Assembly (NCBI GenBank): GCA_045544735.1
Contig: JAZPZM010000001.1
Location: 1-15,628, forward strand
DNA: 15,628 nucleotides
Direction: 5' to 3'
Source: CAG-390 sp045544735
GTDB lineage: Bacteria > Bacillota > Clostridia > Oscillospirales > CAG-272
Position 1 is the first letter of the stretch. Every line of letters starts with the position of its first letter. The notes beneath the pieces are model-generated. The model was not told the DNA's origin. It saw only the letters and a list, made by a program, of their open reading frames with translations, and did no database searches. This document shows positions 15,193-15,628 of the stretch, in pieces. The position numbers and the translations under genes were made by a program.

Positions 15193-15207
15193 TCAACCAA
15201 TGGTTGA
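15193..15207. promoter_or_regulatory. Palindrome TCAACCAATGGTTGA, candidate operator
   Basis: Two perfect 7-bp arms, TCAACCA (15193-15199) and TGGTTGA (15201-15207), flank one central base. It sits upstream of the peptidase promoter and just after the LysR-gene terminator, a normal place for an activator site. It has no G/C-rich stem or clean T-run of its own, so I favour a protein-binding site over a second terminator. The cognate protein is unknown; LysR-type sites often carry dyad symmetry, so the adjacent regulator is one candidate. Confidence 0.45.
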
Positions 15208-15234
15208 AAAACAAGCAGAAGCTATGATCTGCTT
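15206..15234 (-). terminator. Rho-independent terminator of the LysR-type gene
   Basis: On the minus strand, AAGCAGA (15228-15234), an 8-base loop and TCTGCTT (15213-15219) form a perfect 7-bp stem followed by G and five T (15207-15211). The first stem bases overlap the stop codon of the regulator gene. Confidence 0.75.
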
Positions 15235-15628
15235 ACAGTTTACTTATCAAAAAGTTGTAAAAATCTTCTGCATAAATGGAGTTTGGTTGTCTCGCGTGTA
15301 ATTCCACGATGAGGTCGCGCTCGCAGGCAGGCTCGGCAATGGTGACGAGCTTCAAATTTTCATTGTGAAGCTTTCCCCACGAATGCTCGGGCCAAAATGC
15401 TATTCCCGCTCCCATACTGATAATATTCTGCACGGCGGTAGGGGAATCGGATTCAAATATGACGTTGGGATAAAAGCCTGCTATGGAACAATACCTGCTG
15501 CATATAGCTCCGAACAAACGGGTGTTGGATAGCATTATAAAGCTTTCGTCCTTTACAGCGCTTAAATCGATACATGAAACCTCGGCATACCTTGAATCCT
15601 TCGGCACTGCAAGGTAAATTTTTTCCTT
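15233..15628 (-). CDS. LysR-type transcriptional regulator, C-terminal effector domain (partial)
   Basis: About 131 residues are visible and the reading frame is still open at the window edge, so the N-terminal helix-turn-helix lies outside. What is seen fits the end of a LysR substrate-binding domain: the strand IYLAVPKDSRYA, the AGFYPNVIFESDSPTAVQNIISMGAGIAFWPE stretch with its conserved Gly-hinge pattern, and a closing CERDLIV strand. A GTG at 15607 lies inside the domain (its codon reads Val in the domain) and should not be used as a start. The AGFxPN...FE.DS pattern is common in LysR proteins of Clostridia. The effector and regulon are unknown; the next gene downstream on the same strand is the M3-like peptidase, separated by a terminator. 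Confidence 0.85.
   Translation of the reverse strand, partial: KEKIYLAVPKDSRYAEVSCIDLSAVKDESFIMLSNTRLFGAICSRYCSIAGFYPNVIFESDSPTAVQNIISMGAGIAFWPEHSWGKLHNENLKLVTIAEPACERDLIVELHARQPNSIYAEDFYNFLISKL

Noticed and set aside
15233..15607. A complete 124-residue protein starting at GTG 15607
   Set aside because: The frame stays open to the window edge and the residues before it continue the LysR-domain strand, so the GTG is an internal valine codon of a truncated gene.

Overview
The window looks like a chromosomal segment of a Gram-positive anaerobe of the class Clostridia, probably from a gut or rumen community. This is inferred from several things: five lipoproteins with lipobox cysteines and Thr/Gly/Pro-rich linkers, strong AGGAGG-type ribosome binding sites, near-consensus TTGACA-N17-TATAAT promoters, moderate GC content, and a gene set common in uncultured Clostridia. 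No rRNA, tRNA, CRISPR array, insertion sequence or phage gene is visible. Every gene except one (7168-7836) is on the minus strand, so transcription runs mostly from right to left.

Polysaccharide block (1-7085, minus strand). A promoter at 7057-7085 drives four tightly packed glycoside hydrolase genes. In order of transcription they are: a large pullulanase-type GH13 lipoprotein with CBM41- and CBM48-like modules; a GH53 endo-beta-1,4-galactanase lipoprotein; an alpha-amylase-type GH13 lipoprotein; and a second GH53 enzyme with no export signal. After a 170-base gap with its own consensus promoter comes the 5' end of another lipoprotein, most likely the solute-binding protein of a sugar ABC transporter that continues beyond the window. 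The layout suggests surface breakdown of alpha-glucan and beta-1,4-galactan, oligosaccharide import, and intracellular trimming of galacto-oligosaccharides. The pairing of both substrate types in one operon is the main metabolic point of interest.

Divergent gene and hairpin array (7118-8017). A plus-strand gene for a small S51-like (peptidase E / class I amidotransferase-like) protein has its own consensus promoter. After its stop codon lies an unusual run of five different short hairpins, separated by variants of a heptamer, AATGATG, at 19-22 base intervals. A 9-bp perfect hairpin and then a strong bidirectional terminator with a GCGA loop follow; the terminator is shared with the convergent dapF gene.

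Core metabolism and transport (8024-13344, minus strand). This region holds a trans-sulfuration PLP enzyme followed by diaminopimelate epimerase (dapF), in a two-gene operon with a perfect-spacing promoter; an MgtE magnesium channel; a Nudix hydrolase whose sequence looks more AT-rich than its neighbours; and a geranylgeranyl-reductase-like FAD oxidoreductase whose promoter is embedded in the terminator of the gene upstream.

Right end (13401-15628, minus strand). A lipoprotein of the M3-like HEXXH metallopeptidase type has its own promoter. Upstream of it are a 15-bp palindrome, a terminator, and the C-terminal part of a LysR-type regulator cut by the window edge. No gene-free stretch exceeds 300 bases; the largest gaps are 143-312 (170 bases) and 7837-8023 (187 bases, holding the hairpin array).
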